DNA from: CALCKU01 sp964654665
GTDB lineage: Bacteria > Pseudomonadota > Alphaproteobacteria > Caulobacterales > Maricaulaceae
Length of the DNA stretch: 45,205 nt
NCBI GenBank assembly: GCA_964654665.1
Contig: CAZZKV010000024.1
Span: 1 to 45,205, forward strand
Direction: 5' to 3'
Part shown: positions 1 through 9,001 of the stretch, one piece after another
Numbering within the stretch: the stretch's first letter is position 1
Layout: the number at the start of each line of letters is the position of its first letter
Made by a program: the position numbers and the translations under genes
Notes under the pieces: generated by a model
Database searches by the model: none
What the model saw: the letters and a program-made list of their open reading frames with translations, nothing else
Told to the model about the DNA's origin: nothing

Positions 1-214
1 ATCCATCAGGGTACCGGCCCTGCGGGCTGTCCACACTATTGTGTCCGGTCAGTCGGTTCTCCTTCCTTGCCTCGTGTTGAGGCCGCGAAGGTTGTCATTT
101 GGCTTCGCATTTTAGCGCCGAAGTCCGCCAAGGATAACGCATGGATAAATGACGCATAGCTGGATGACGCAGGTTAGGGATCGACGGGGCGATGTATCCG
201 CGCCGCAGTAGAGG
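1..214. other. Left-edge region without a confident gene; possible start of a minus-strand gene
   Basis: No ORF here has the feel of a real complete gene. On the minus strand a strong purine-rich Shine-Dalgarno-like run lies at about 68-53 and is followed 6 nt later by a CTG codon (52-50) and an in-frame GTG (34-32). That frame stays open to the window edge, so the 5' end of a gene running off the left is possible, though the start codon would be unusual. The stretch also holds several short perfect inverted repeats (17-20 region, 61-80, and a 6-bp GCGAAG/CTTCGC pair near 84-110), so a structured leader RNA is an alternative. I could not match it to a known RNA family. Confidence 0.25.
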
Positions 215-1015
215 TTACATGAAAAGCGCAACGCATTGCATACCTTCGGCGATTAACACGCCATCGCTATTCCAGAACCGCATGATCTGACTGGCATAGC
301 CGCCCTGCATCGCTGTTAAGGTCGTTTCGACATGCCACCATCCATCCTGTGTAACCGGATGATCGACAAGGAGGTTAAACATGAAATTGACCGAGCTAAT
401 CGCGCCCATATGGCCGAAAAGCGGCGATGCGGCAGGCGGGAGCACATCTGATAATGTCATCAGGCTGGTTAAACCCGTGCGCGAGGCCGGGTCCTTATGA
501 CGGCTCCATGTCCTGATATAACCTTTTTCCGCGCGGCTCATCGGACGGTGGCCCGCAACAAGCCGTGTTTCAAAATTATGGAAAAAAGCCGGAATTCCGC
601 TTTCCAAATTTGGCGGCGTAAAAAGCGGATAATCCTGCGGGGGCTGCGTGGCCGAAGCTGGTAAATCTACCGATAAAGGCAGCTCGCGGCGGGCGCCGAA
701 AATAAAACTGGCCGTGGATACAAGTTTATCATCCGAGTGGCCGCGAACCGCAATAGAAGTGACATTACGGCCTTGCCTTAATAAATCTGTATCCAGCAAT
801 AAATCACCGGTTACAGGACCGATGAAATTAATAATGGCAGAGCGTAGCGGCGGTAGATTGTCAAAACGGTTTAAGGCAGCCGCCAGAGATAGGCCCGCCG
901 TTATACCCCCATAAGCGGTGCGTCCTTGGCGCCAGTTCTGGGGAATGGCAGCACGCATCGCCCCGCCGCTAAGCATATGAGATTCAACTATGTGGTAACT
1001 TTGGCCATCCGGCAT
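215..1015 (-). CDS. Acyl-CoA thioesterase family protein (TesB-like, 4HBT_3 type)
   Basis: 266 aa, with the layout of bacterial acyl-CoA thioesterase II-like (double hotdog) proteins. An N-terminal G-R-x-A-Y-G-G helix region (about residues 31-45) is followed by a PLRS-x-x-x-x-F-x-G-P-V strand, the usual substrate-tunnel part of 4HBT_3 domains. A second, more divergent hotdog fills the C-terminal half. Such enzymes hydrolyse acyl-CoA to free acid and CoA in the cytoplasm; the substrate here is unknown. The ATG lies only 3 nt after the stop of the upstream esterase gene, so the two are almost certainly co-transcribed and probably translationally coupled. The TesB catalytic residues cannot be assigned with certainty by eye. 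No signal peptide is visible. Confidence 0.75.
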   Translation of the reverse strand: MPDGQSYHIVESHMLSGGAMRAAIPQNWRQGRTAYGGITAGLSLAAALNRFDNLPPLRSAIINFIGPVTGDLLLDTDLLRQGRNVTSIAVRGHSDDKLVSTASFIFGARRELPLSVDLPASATQPPQDYPLFTPPNLESGIPAFFHNFETRLVAGHRPMSRAEKGYIRTWSRHKDPASRTGLTSLMTLSDVLPPAASPLFGHMGAISSVNFMFNLLVDHPVTQDGWWHVETTLTAMQGGYASQIMRFWNSDGVLIAEGMQCVALFM

Positions 1016-1018
1016 GAT

Positions 1019-2035
1019 TTAAAAACCAACCGTTTTCAAAAACTGACCCACTTCGGCAAAGGCGTCATGGGCTTCAGGGAGAACATCATCAAAGATTTGA
1101 AAGACATGCGGCATATGTGGCCAGACTTGCAGTGTAACAGGCGCGCCTTGGCTTTGGGCTTTGGCTGTATAGCGAGCCGCATCATCATACAACATTTCAT
1201 GAGCGCTCACCTGTATCAAGGTCGGAGGTAAGTCTGATAGATTATCATAAACCGGCGAGATACGCGGATCATGGGCCGACATTCCGAAATTTTTGCGCAA
1301 ACCCAAAAGCAGCAAAAATCGCGGTATTTTCAGTAAGGGGCGGATTAGGGTTTGTAACATTAAATCCGTTTCCAAATTCGTTTTCATACTGGGACTACCC
1401 ATGCTTGAATCGGTTGCCGGGGAAAATGCAATCGCGCCGTCAACCGGGCGAATATTATTATCGCGCGCCCAATTAGAGAGCATGAGGGTCAAATTACCGC
1501 CGGCAGAATCTCCGGCCATAGCTAAATGGGATAGCGGGGCGGGGCCATCCGGACCGTTATGCAGGATCCAGTGATAGGCGGCTTGGGCATCTTGAATCGA
1601 GGCCAAACGCGGGTTTTCGGGCATCAAACGATAATCAGGGGTGAAAATAGCGGCCCCGGTTTGTTTAGCCAGATTATAGGTTATCGGGCGATGGCTGACC
1701 GCACTGCCAACGGTGAACGCTCCACCGTGTAGATATAAAAGACGTTTAGCCGGATTTGCGCCGTCAATAAGCGTCCAAGCACCGGGCACACGCAGGTCGT
1801 CATATTCAGCCGTATCCCGGCGAAACTCGGCCTTTAAATCCGTACGGGCCAAACCGGCTTGGTCAAAGCGCTCCCGCTTGCTTTCCCATCCCGTACTGGC
1901 CCCCGCCGCTTGCGCGGGTTTGATAAAATTTTCTAGCAGGAAATTTTTGACAATCTCCATGCCCTCGGATTGCGGATTTGCGGTATGTGTTACCGGAAAT
2001 GACTGATCATATTTTTTTAAAGACTTTGAAAACAT
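1019..2035 (-). CDS. Alpha/beta hydrolase, hormone-sensitive lipase family (esterase/lipase)
   Basis: Start chosen at the ATG at 2035 (338 aa) because an AAGG Shine-Dalgarno lies 7 nt upstream; an in-frame TTG two codons earlier is less likely. The oxyanion-hole motif HGGAF is at residues 103-107 and the nucleophile elbow GDSAGG has Ser177. The catalytic His is probably H310 in the HMPH segment. The acid position, within the H-E-M-L-Y-D-D block (about 279-285), carries Glu where the family usually has Asp. This is the bacterial HSL (family IV) esterase pattern: hydrolysis of short or medium acyl esters in the cytoplasm. No signal peptide is visible. The gene ends 3 nt before the downstream thioesterase, suggesting a two-gene acyl-ester/acyl-CoA hydrolysis operon. 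Confidence 0.85.
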   Translation of the reverse strand: MFSKSLKKYDQSFPVTHTANPQSEGMEIVKNFLLENFIKPAQAAGASTGWESKRERFDQAGLARTDLKAEFRRDTAEYDDLRVPGAWTLIDGANPAKRLLYLHGGAFTVGSAVSHRPITYNLAKQTGAAIFTPDYRLMPENPRLASIQDAQAAYHWILHNGPDGPAPLSHLAMAGDSAGGNLTLMLSNWARDNNIRPVDGAIAFSPATDSSMGSPSMKTNLETDLMLQTLIRPLLKIPRFLLLLGLRKNFGMSAHDPRISPVYDNLSDLPPTLIQVSAHEMLYDDAARYTAKAQSQGAPVTLQVWPHMPHVFQIFDDVLPEAHDAFAEVGQFLKTVGF

Positions 2036-2108
2036 ATCCAAACCTTATGCAAATTGTTGCACATAACTATGCCGGAGCGGTTTCACTATGAAAAGCGATA
2101 ATTACGAA

Positions 2109-2137
2109 TAAAAAACGCCGCTTCGAAGAGCGGCGTT
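2109..2137 (-). terminator. Rho-independent terminator after the M13 peptidase gene
   Basis: On the minus strand an 8-bp perfect stem (AACGCCGC / GCGGCGTT) with an 8-nt loop runs straight into a T tract (six Ts at 2115-2110). It lies 27 nt past the peptidase stop and closes the efflux-peptidase transcript. Confidence 0.9.
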
Positions 2138-2163
2138 CCCTAAACAATATGCTGTAAATTCTG

Positions 2164-4239
2164 CTACCAGATTTTAACGCGCTTTTCTGGCGGTAGATAA
2201 AGTGCATCGCCCGGCTGCACATCAAACGCCTCATACCAGGCATCGAAATTACGCACGATACCATTGGCCCGGTATTCGCCCGGACTATGTGGATCGGTTT
2301 TCACACGATTGCGCAGGGCTTCCTCGCGAAACTTACGCTGCCAAATCTGGCCATAAGACAAGAAGAACCGTTGGTCCCCTGTCAATCCGTCGATAATCGG
2401 TGCCTCTGTACCGTTAAGTGATTTTTTATAAGCAGCATAGGCCATCGTCAACCCTGTCAAATCTCCGATATTTTCCCCCAGTGTCAATTTGCCATTGACA
2501 TTAAGACCAGGCAACGGTTCGAAAGCATTAAACTGCGCAACAAGTTCATCGGAGCGTTCCTTAAAGGCTGCTCCATCAGATTCTGTCCACCAGTCACGCT
2601 GTTCACCATTCCCATCCGTTTTACGGCCCTGATCATCAAAACCATGTCCCATTTCATGACCAATAACCGCGCCAATACCGCCGTAATTAACCGCAGCGTC
2701 GGCTGCCGGGTCAAAAAATGGTGCTTGTAAAATAGCCGCCGGAAAAACAATTTCATTGAGCGATGGACGATAATACGCATTGACCGTTTGCGGATTCATA
2801 CCCCATTCTCCGCGGTCAATTGGCCCGCCAAGTTTTGAGATCATATCCTCCCATTCCCATCGATTAATAGATTTTGCGGTGCCAATCAGATCATTGCGGT
2901 CAACTTTCAAAGCTGAGTAATCCGTCCATTCATCAGGATATCCAATTTTTGGGTTGAATTTCCGAAGTTTATCCTGAGCTTCAACTTTTGTATCCTCGCT
3001 CATCCATTCCAGATTATCAATACCGTCTTTAAAAGCGGCCCTTAGGTTTTCGACAAGCTCAACCATTTGGGTTTTTGATTGCGGCGGAAAATATGTCTCG
3101 ACATAAACCTTACCAACAATTTCACCCATAGATCCATTAATTGCGCTCACGGCCCGTTTATAGCGCGCGCGCTGTTCTTTTGTACCGCGCAATGCTGTAC
3201 CGTAAAAAGCAAAATTGGCTTCGTCGATACGCGAAGGCAACATAGCTGACATACCCCGCATATAATGCACCGTCATATAATCTTTAATGACTGAAATCGG
3301 CGTGTCTGCAAAAACTTTTGCAAGGCCTTGTATAGCGTCATTTTCGCGTATGACAAAACTAGATTGTCCTGACAGATTAGTTGTCTTGAGCATCAAATCC
3401 CAATTCAATCCAGGCGCATAATTTTTAAGTTCCTCAAGGCTCATTTTATTATAAGTAAGATCACGATTTCGCCGTTTGGTCGGCGTCCAATGAACCTCAG
3501 CCATACGGGTTTCAAAAGCTATAACAGCAGCGGCGCGCTCTGCGGCCTTATCAGCCCCTGCTTCTGTAAGAAATGTTTCCAGTAACACACCATACGCTTG
3601 GCGAATACCGTCTTCCTTTTCCCCTTTATCAAGATAGTAATCCCGGTTTGGCATACCCAAACCAGATTGTGTCATATAGAAAATATAGTTTTCAATATCT
3701 TTCACATCGACATCAACCCAACCACCAACTGGCCCTGTCAAACCCATCCCCGTGTCAAAGATTAGAACGGAGGCTTCGTCATGATTTGTTACAGCCGCGA
3801 TTTTAGCGAGATCGGCTTTGACTGGTGCCAACCCGGCCACTTCGATCGCATCCGTATCCATAAATGCGGCATAATAATCCCCGATTTTTTGTTCATCCGT
3901 TCCACTAGCAGCCTGTTTAGCCGCCGATTGTTCGATAATGCCTTTCGTCCGTTCCGTCGATAAATCACCTAATATATTGAACGATCCATAATTGGATTTA
4001 TCCGCTGGAATTTCTGTATTTTTCAACCATGTACCATTTACATATTGAAAGAAATTATCACCAGGTTTGACCGATTTATCCATATTATCCAATGCAATAC
4101 CAAATGTGCCCAAGGTTGGTTTTTTGACTATTTCGGCAACAGATGTAATTTTCTCTGCCGCATTTTGCGTCGCTGTATCCGAGCACGCGGCTAGTGAAAG
4201 CGCAATCAGACTTGGCGCCAATAGTTTTTTGAAAATCAT
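2164..4239 (-). CDS. M13 family (neprilysin-like) zinc metallopeptidase, lipoprotein
   Basis: 691 aa, about the usual length for bacterial M13 (PepO-type) endopeptidases. The zinc motif HExxH is at 528-532 in the context HEMGHGFDDQG; the third ligand is E589 within E-N-I-G-D, with D593. The NAYY substrate-backbone motif lies about 30 residues before the HExxH, and the protein ends with the characteristic P-E-K-R-V-K-I-W tail. The N terminus has a hydrophobic stretch and a lipobox ending L-A-A-C (Cys19), so it should be a periplasmic, membrane-anchored lipoprotein that cleaves oligopeptides. A good ribosome site (AGAAGGGA) precedes the ATG. It begins 30 nt after the RND pump gene and ends just before a terminator, so it is the last gene of the efflux operon. 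No key residue is missing. Confidence 0.95.
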   Translation of the reverse strand: MIFKKLLAPSLIALSLAACSDTATQNAAEKITSVAEIVKKPTLGTFGIALDNMDKSVKPGDNFFQYVNGTWLKNTEIPADKSNYGSFNILGDLSTERTKGIIEQSAAKQAASGTDEQKIGDYYAAFMDTDAIEVAGLAPVKADLAKIAAVTNHDEASVLIFDTGMGLTGPVGGWVDVDVKDIENYIFYMTQSGLGMPNRDYYLDKGEKEDGIRQAYGVLLETFLTEAGADKAAERAAAVIAFETRMAEVHWTPTKRRNRDLTYNKMSLEELKNYAPGLNWDLMLKTTNLSGQSSFVIRENDAIQGLAKVFADTPISVIKDYMTVHYMRGMSAMLPSRIDEANFAFYGTALRGTKEQRARYKRAVSAINGSMGEIVGKVYVETYFPPQSKTQMVELVENLRAAFKDGIDNLEWMSEDTKVEAQDKLRKFNPKIGYPDEWTDYSALKVDRNDLIGTAKSINRWEWEDMISKLGGPIDRGEWGMNPQTVNAYYRPSLNEIVFPAAILQAPFFDPAADAAVNYGGIGAVIGHEMGHGFDDQGRKTDGNGEQRDWWTESDGAAFKERSDELVAQFNAFEPLPGLNVNGKLTLGENIGDLTGLTMAYAAYKKSLNGTEAPIIDGLTGDQRFFLSYGQIWQRKFREEALRNRVKTDPHSPGEYRANGIVRNFDAWYEAFDVQPGDALYLPPEKRVKIW

Positions 4240-4269
4240 GATATTCCCTTCTTTTGATATATATTCAAA

Positions 4270-7200
4270 TTATTCGGCTGGAGACAACTGTCCGCCAGGG
4301 ACATCGTCACCCTCAATCTCAAAATCATCCAAGGCTAATTCCACATCCGCATTATACCGCGAACCCAAAGGCATTTGTTTTTGCCCCGTCCACAAACGCC
4401 GAAACACACGGCGAATATCGACACCCAGACAATACATAGCCGGCACCAAGAAAAGCGTGAGGAAAAAGTCAAATAAAACACCAAAAGCCAAGGCTACGAC
4501 AAGTGGTTTTAAAAACTCTGCTTGTGCCGATTTTTCAGCTAGCATCGGGGTAATGCCAACAAAGGTCGTCAAAGATGTCAGCAATATGGGTCGGAACCGT
4601 GCAACACAGGCGTCCACCACACTTTGATAAGCCCCGACCCCTTTGGCGCGCAACCGATTAATATAATCAATCAATACAAGATTATCATTAATCGCAACCC
4701 CTGCGGCAGCAAAGAAACCAAACCACGACATTATAGTGATCGGGATATCAGTCACTATTGCACCGGCCACCATACCCACAAAAGCAAAAGGAATAGCAAT
4801 TAAAATCAAAAGCGGCTGCGCGTAAGATTTAAATGCAATAGCCAGCATCATATACATCGCTGCCAACATAATCAGACCATAGATCATTAGCTCAGTAAAT
4901 TGACGTTTCTGTTCTTCATCAACACCGACTAAAATACGTTCAGCGTTCGGATGGCGAAGTTTCCATTCCGGGAAAAAATTCGCTTCCAAATCCGACATAA
5001 TTTCCTGACGCGCTTCAGGGCCACCCCGCAAAACACCGCCGGTATAGGCGACTTGTCGGCGATCCCGGCGCCGCACCGTTGTCACGCCCGGCGCAAAAGA
5101 TACATCGGCAACCTGAAACAAAGGAACTTCAACCCCATTGGCCGCGCGAATACGTAAATTCCTCAAAGTATCAATCGAATCGCGCGCCTCTTTTGGATAG
5201 CGCACAACAACCCGAACATCTTCACCGTCCCGTGGTAGGCGTTGAGCTTCATTCCCAAAAAACGCTTCCCGAACCTGTCGGCTGATCATCGCCAGATCAA
5301 CCTCTAAAGCTTTTGCACCCGGTTTAAGTTCAAATTGAACTTCTTGCGCCGAGCTTTCAAAATTGTCCCATGTCCGCGCAACAGGACCATAGGTTTCAAT
5401 ATGTTCTTTTATGTCTTTGATTGCAGCGGATAGTGAGTCTGGATCTTTCGAACCCACGCCAAAAAACAAGCCACGGCCTTGTCCATTACCCCCGCCCGCA
5501 TTAACAGACACGCGGTACGCATCAGGGATTTCACCTAGATATTCTTGGAATTTATCCTCAATCTCTCTATTGGATAAGGTTGTACGCTTTTCTAAAGGGG
5601 CGAGACCCAGAAAGGCTTGCACACGGTTTCCCGATATAAAACTACCCGGTTGTGGAATGACCGTATAATCAACGCCAAAATCATTTTCCGCATTTTCGTT
5701 CACCGATTTTACCGTTGTAACCAATTGCTTTTGGACTTGACGCAAGCGTTCAAAAGAGGTGCCCTCGGGGAAAGAAATCCGAACCTGCATCATATCGCCG
5801 CCATTATTCCCTTCAGGGGACCATTTGGCATATCCGGCTTTCATCGCGCCAATAGACAGGATGAAAAGTCCAACAAATGTCGTGAATGTTGCATAGCGAT
5901 TTTGAATACAAAAGGCGGCGACAGGGCGAAACCGTTTTTGCGAAAATGTGACAAGGCTCTGCGAAACCGCATTTTGGAACTTAACGAACTTATTACCCTT
6001 GCTGGGGTCAATAGGTTTGAGATGCCGTAAATGCGCCGGCAAGATAAAGAAGGCTTCCACCAATGAGAAGGTCAATGCCGCAATAACAACAAATGTAATC
6101 TGGGATGTTATTGTAACAGCCGAAACAGATAACAGAGCCCAAGGCGTAAAGGCCAACATTGTCGTAATCACAGCAAAGAAAACAGGTTTAGCCACCATGG
6201 AAGCCCCGCCAATGGCGCCCCGCTCACCTGTTATTCCATTCTCTACATGAAGATAAATACTCTCGCCAACGACAATCGCATCATCAACAATAATACCAAT
6301 GACCAAAAGAAACGCGAAAATCGAAAACATGTTAAATGTAATTCCCATAATCGGTGCAATAGCCAAAGCCCCCATAAATGCGGTTGCGATACCAATGCTA
6401 ACCCATAGCGCCACGGCCGGGCGTAAAAAGAAGCACAGAAAGACAAGAACAAGGAACATACCCAAAATAGCGTTAGAGAGGATCAATGACATCATTCCGC
6501 TGAAACTGTCAGCAAAATTTCCCCACACTTCGATTTTTACACCTTGTGGCAGATCAGCTTGTTTCTCTTTTACATATTTTTCAATCGCTGCGGCGGTACG
6601 GGTAATCTGGCTTTTTTCAGGTGAAAGAACCCGCAAAAACATAGCTGGTTCGCCTTTATATTCCGAATAGAAATTAAAATCTTCAAATCCATCGATTACC
6701 TTGGCAATGTCCTTAACACGGACAATACCGCCATCAACAGATTGTCGTACAATAATATCTTCAAACTCACCTTTTGTATCCGCCAGTTTACGCGTGCGTA
6801 ATTGCAACTGTCCGGCTGATGTTTTCACCTCGCCTGCAGATGCATTCAGAGAACTGGATGAAATTGCGCGCGATACTTGAGAGAATGTCAGGTTAAATCG
6901 GCGTAAGTTTTCTTCGGAAATTTCAATGGTAATTTCTTCATCCAGTTTTGTAATCATCTGGGTTAATTCAGCACCCGGCAATTTAGCGATTTCTTGCTGA
7001 ATATCGATAGCTAATCGTTGTAAGTCTTTACGGTCCAGACCGTAACCATAGAGCGCCATATACATATAATCGATTTCAAAAGCGCCTCGGCGGGTTTGCA
7101 ACCGAAACGCATCCGGCGGGAGGTTATTAATACCGTCAACACGAGCCTTAACCTCATCTAATATGCGGTCAAAGTCTGCCTGAACAAGCGTATTAATTGT

Positions 7201-7476
7201 AACACTACCAAACCCTTCTCGCACATTGGCTTCGATGAAATTAATACCATCTATGCCCTCTATCGCCTGTTCTACGCGCGAAATTATCTGTTCTTGAATA
7301 TCATTAGGCGACGCTCCAAGCCATGACCCTGTAACACTGATTGTTGTCACTTTTGGCGCAGGAATAAATTCACGTTCCAATTTAAAAAAGCCGTAAATAC
7401 CAATCATAAAGATGGCAACCATAAGCAAATTAGCGGCAATCGCGTTGCGCACGAACCACGAAATTAAACGTCTCAT
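4270..7476 (-). CDS. RND efflux transporter permease (AcrB/MexF-like superfamily)
   Basis: 1068 aa inner-membrane proton-driven pump of the ACR_tran family. It has an N-terminal membrane helix (about 11-31), a large periplasmic porter domain, a cluster of helices from about 330 with the proton-relay pair D398-D399 in V-D-D-A-I-V-V, a second porter/docking region, and a last helix bundle (about 870-1030). It would take substrates from the periplasm or membrane and pass them to the adaptor and outer-membrane factor encoded immediately upstream. The ATG overlaps the adaptor stop by 4 nt (ATGA) and has a strong ribosome site (AGAAGGA) inside the adaptor gene. The substrate cannot be read from sequence. 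The soluble C-terminal tail of about 40 residues is acidic. Confidence 0.95.
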   Translation of the reverse strand: MRRLISWFVRNAIAANLLMVAIFMIGIYGFFKLEREFIPAPKVTTISVTGSWLGASPNDIQEQIISRVEQAIEGIDGINFIEANVREGFGSVTINTLVQADFDRILDEVKARVDGINNLPPDAFRLQTRRGAFEIDYMYMALYGYGLDRKDLQRLAIDIQQEIAKLPGAELTQMITKLDEEITIEISEENLRRFNLTFSQVSRAISSSSLNASAGEVKTSAGQLQLRTRKLADTKGEFEDIIVRQSVDGGIVRVKDIAKVIDGFEDFNFYSEYKGEPAMFLRVLSPEKSQITRTAAAIEKYVKEKQADLPQGVKIEVWGNFADSFSGMMSLILSNAILGMFLVLVFLCFFLRPAVALWVSIGIATAFMGALAIAPIMGITFNMFSIFAFLLVIGIIVDDAIVVGESIYLHVENGITGERGAIGGASMVAKPVFFAVITTMLAFTPWALLSVSAVTITSQITFVVIAALTFSLVEAFFILPAHLRHLKPIDPSKGNKFVKFQNAVSQSLVTFSQKRFRPVAAFCIQNRYATFTTFVGLFILSIGAMKAGYAKWSPEGNNGGDMMQVRISFPEGTSFERLRQVQKQLVTTVKSVNENAENDFGVDYTVIPQPGSFISGNRVQAFLGLAPLEKRTTLSNREIEDKFQEYLGEIPDAYRVSVNAGGGNGQGRGLFFGVGSKDPDSLSAAIKDIKEHIETYGPVARTWDNFESSAQEVQFELKPGAKALEVDLAMISRQVREAFFGNEAQRLPRDGEDVRVVVRYPKEARDSIDTLRNLRIRAANGVEVPLFQVADVSFAPGVTTVRRRDRRQVAYTGGVLRGGPEARQEIMSDLEANFFPEWKLRHPNAERILVGVDEEQKRQFTELMIYGLIMLAAMYMMLAIAFKSYAQPLLILIAIPFAFVGMVAGAIVTDIPITIMSWFGFFAAAGVAINDNLVLIDYINRLRAKGVGAYQSVVDACVARFRPILLTSLTTFVGITPMLAEKSAQAEFLKPLVVALAFGVLFDFFLTLFLVPAMYCLGVDIRRVFRRLWTGQKQMPLGSRYNADVELALDDFEIEGDDVPGGQLSPAE

Positions 7477-8936
7477 TGGTCAGATCCTTCTATAGCTTGC
7501 GCGTCGCCCCCATCTGCGCGCTTTGGCTCTTCATCACTTTTATCTTCAGGCGGCTTTTTATCGGCATCCTTTTTCTTTTTTCCCCAACGTCGTTTTTTCT
7601 TTTTGTCTTTTTCGTTTGCTTTATTCTTCTCATCGGCTTCAAGCTTTTTTTGCCATTCTGGTTTGGGTGGCTCGACAATGACCTGCGTTGGGTCATCCGC
7701 ATCCAAAACTTTAAAGGTTAGGCTAATTTGCGATTTTTCCAGCGGCGATAGAATGATCAATTCCCCAGCCTCTATTCCGGCTGCAATGACAGCACGCTCG
7801 GCATTGGTATCAATTACCTCTGCATCACGGCTTTCAGCTATGCCTTTTTCGTTCACGACATAGATTTTATCTTCCGGCCGCAAAGCATCGCGTGAAATAA
7901 TAATGGCATCCTCATAGGTTTTACCAACAATATCAGCATCGACAAACAAACCTGGTGCTAACGGGAAACCACCAATAGCAGCGCCGCTATTATAGGGGTC
8001 CAAAACTTCGGCAATCGCTGAAATGGCCCGTGTTTGTGTATTATAGGTACTATCTGTTCGAACTATTTTACCATCCCAAAAACGACGTTCTCCAGCAATA
8101 ATTGCCGATAACCGAACATCAGGAGCAGCGGCACGATCTTTGGCATAATAAGCAATCGGTACATCAAGCCGTGTTAAATCTGCATCGGTCAGAGATAAAG
8201 GCACTTCGATCACATCCGTTGAAAAAATTCGTGCCAACCGTGTCCCAGGACCCACAAATTGTCCAATGTCAACAAAGCGTTCACGAATACGGCCATTAAA
8301 GGGAGCAATAACCTGCGTCCGAGATAATTGTAATTTTGAGTTTTCCAAATCGGCCATAGCTGATTGTAAGCCAGCCTCGGCTTCGGCCATTTGCGGTTTG
8401 CGCAAGGTTAAATCCGTGGGCTCGCTACCATCACCAAGTTCTTCCCAGTCTTTGCGGGCAATTTCACTCTCGGCTTTTTCGCGAATAACAACCTGCCGAG
8501 CCCGCGCAACCGCGGCCTCTGAACGAATGACAGAAACGTTAAAATCCGCCTCTTCAATTCGCAAAAGAACATCCCCTTTATTGAACACGCCCCCTGCAAC
8601 AAACCGCGGGGAAACATAGGTAATTTTCCCGCCAACTTGCGGCACCAAATCAATTTCAGTCCGGGGACGGGTCTGGCCCTGCACCCTAACATCCAAAACA
8701 ACCGTATCAGAATAAGCTTTTTCAGCAACGACAGCCAATGTCGGATTACGCCGTTTTTGCGGCTCCGGCTTTTTTTTCAAAGCAAACATCAGCCCTATAC
8801 CACCAAAACACAGAAGTAAGATAATAAGACAGGTCAACACGACCGTGAGCTTACGGACAAAACTTCCGGTTACAGGCGTTTCGCCGCCAAGAGCCGTGTC
8901 GCCTGCAGCAAGATTATTTACATGTGTATCCGCCAT
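7473..8936 (-). CDS. RND efflux periplasmic adaptor (membrane fusion protein)
   Basis: 487 aa, longer than most adaptors (about 370-420). An N-terminal transmembrane anchor (about 28-52) is followed by the half-lipoyl segment, an alpha-helical hairpin (about 130-200), the second lipoyl half (Q-V-I-A-P-F-N-G-R-I-R-E) and beta-barrel/membrane-proximal domains. It bridges the inner-membrane pump and the outer-membrane factor. The last 60 residues (428-487) form an unusual low-complexity tail, first very lysine-rich and then acidic, encoded by 7476-7655 and absent from typical adaptors. The stop codon overlaps the pump start (ATGA). The gene follows the outer-membrane factor after 65 nt, in which a TATAAT-like sequence (9000-8995) might add an internal promoter. 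Confidence 0.93.
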   Translation of the reverse strand: MADTHVNNLAAGDTALGGETPVTGSFVRKLTVVLTCLIILLLCFGGIGLMFALKKKPEPQKRRNPTLAVVAEKAYSDTVVLDVRVQGQTRPRTEIDLVPQVGGKITYVSPRFVAGGVFNKGDVLLRIEEADFNVSVIRSEAAVARARQVVIREKAESEIARKDWEELGDGSEPTDLTLRKPQMAEAEAGLQSAMADLENSKLQLSRTQVIAPFNGRIRERFVDIGQFVGPGTRLARIFSTDVIEVPLSLTDADLTRLDVPIAYYAKDRAAAPDVRLSAIIAGERRFWDGKIVRTDSTYNTQTRAISAIAEVLDPYNSGAAIGGFPLAPGLFVDADIVGKTYEDAIIISRDALRPEDKIYVVNEKGIAESRDAEVIDTNAERAVIAAGIEAGELIILSPLEKSQISLTFKVLDADDPTQVIVEPPKPEWQKKLEADEKNKANEKDKKKKRRWGKKKKDADKKPPEDKSDEEPKRADGGDAQAIEGSDQ

Positions 8937-9001
8937 AACTCGGCAGTCCTTTTCAATATTTATATAATCTGTTCAATAATACCAGTTTTCAGCATTATAG
9001 G

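Noticed and set aside
1..214. Known ncRNA (RNase P, SRP, tmRNA or a known riboswitch) at the left edge
   Set aside because: None of the diagnostic conserved blocks of these families could be matched by eye.
6299..6670. Open plus-strand frames inside the RND pump gene
   Set aside because: Antisense shadows of a long, clearly conserved coding gene with no ribosome site or family features.
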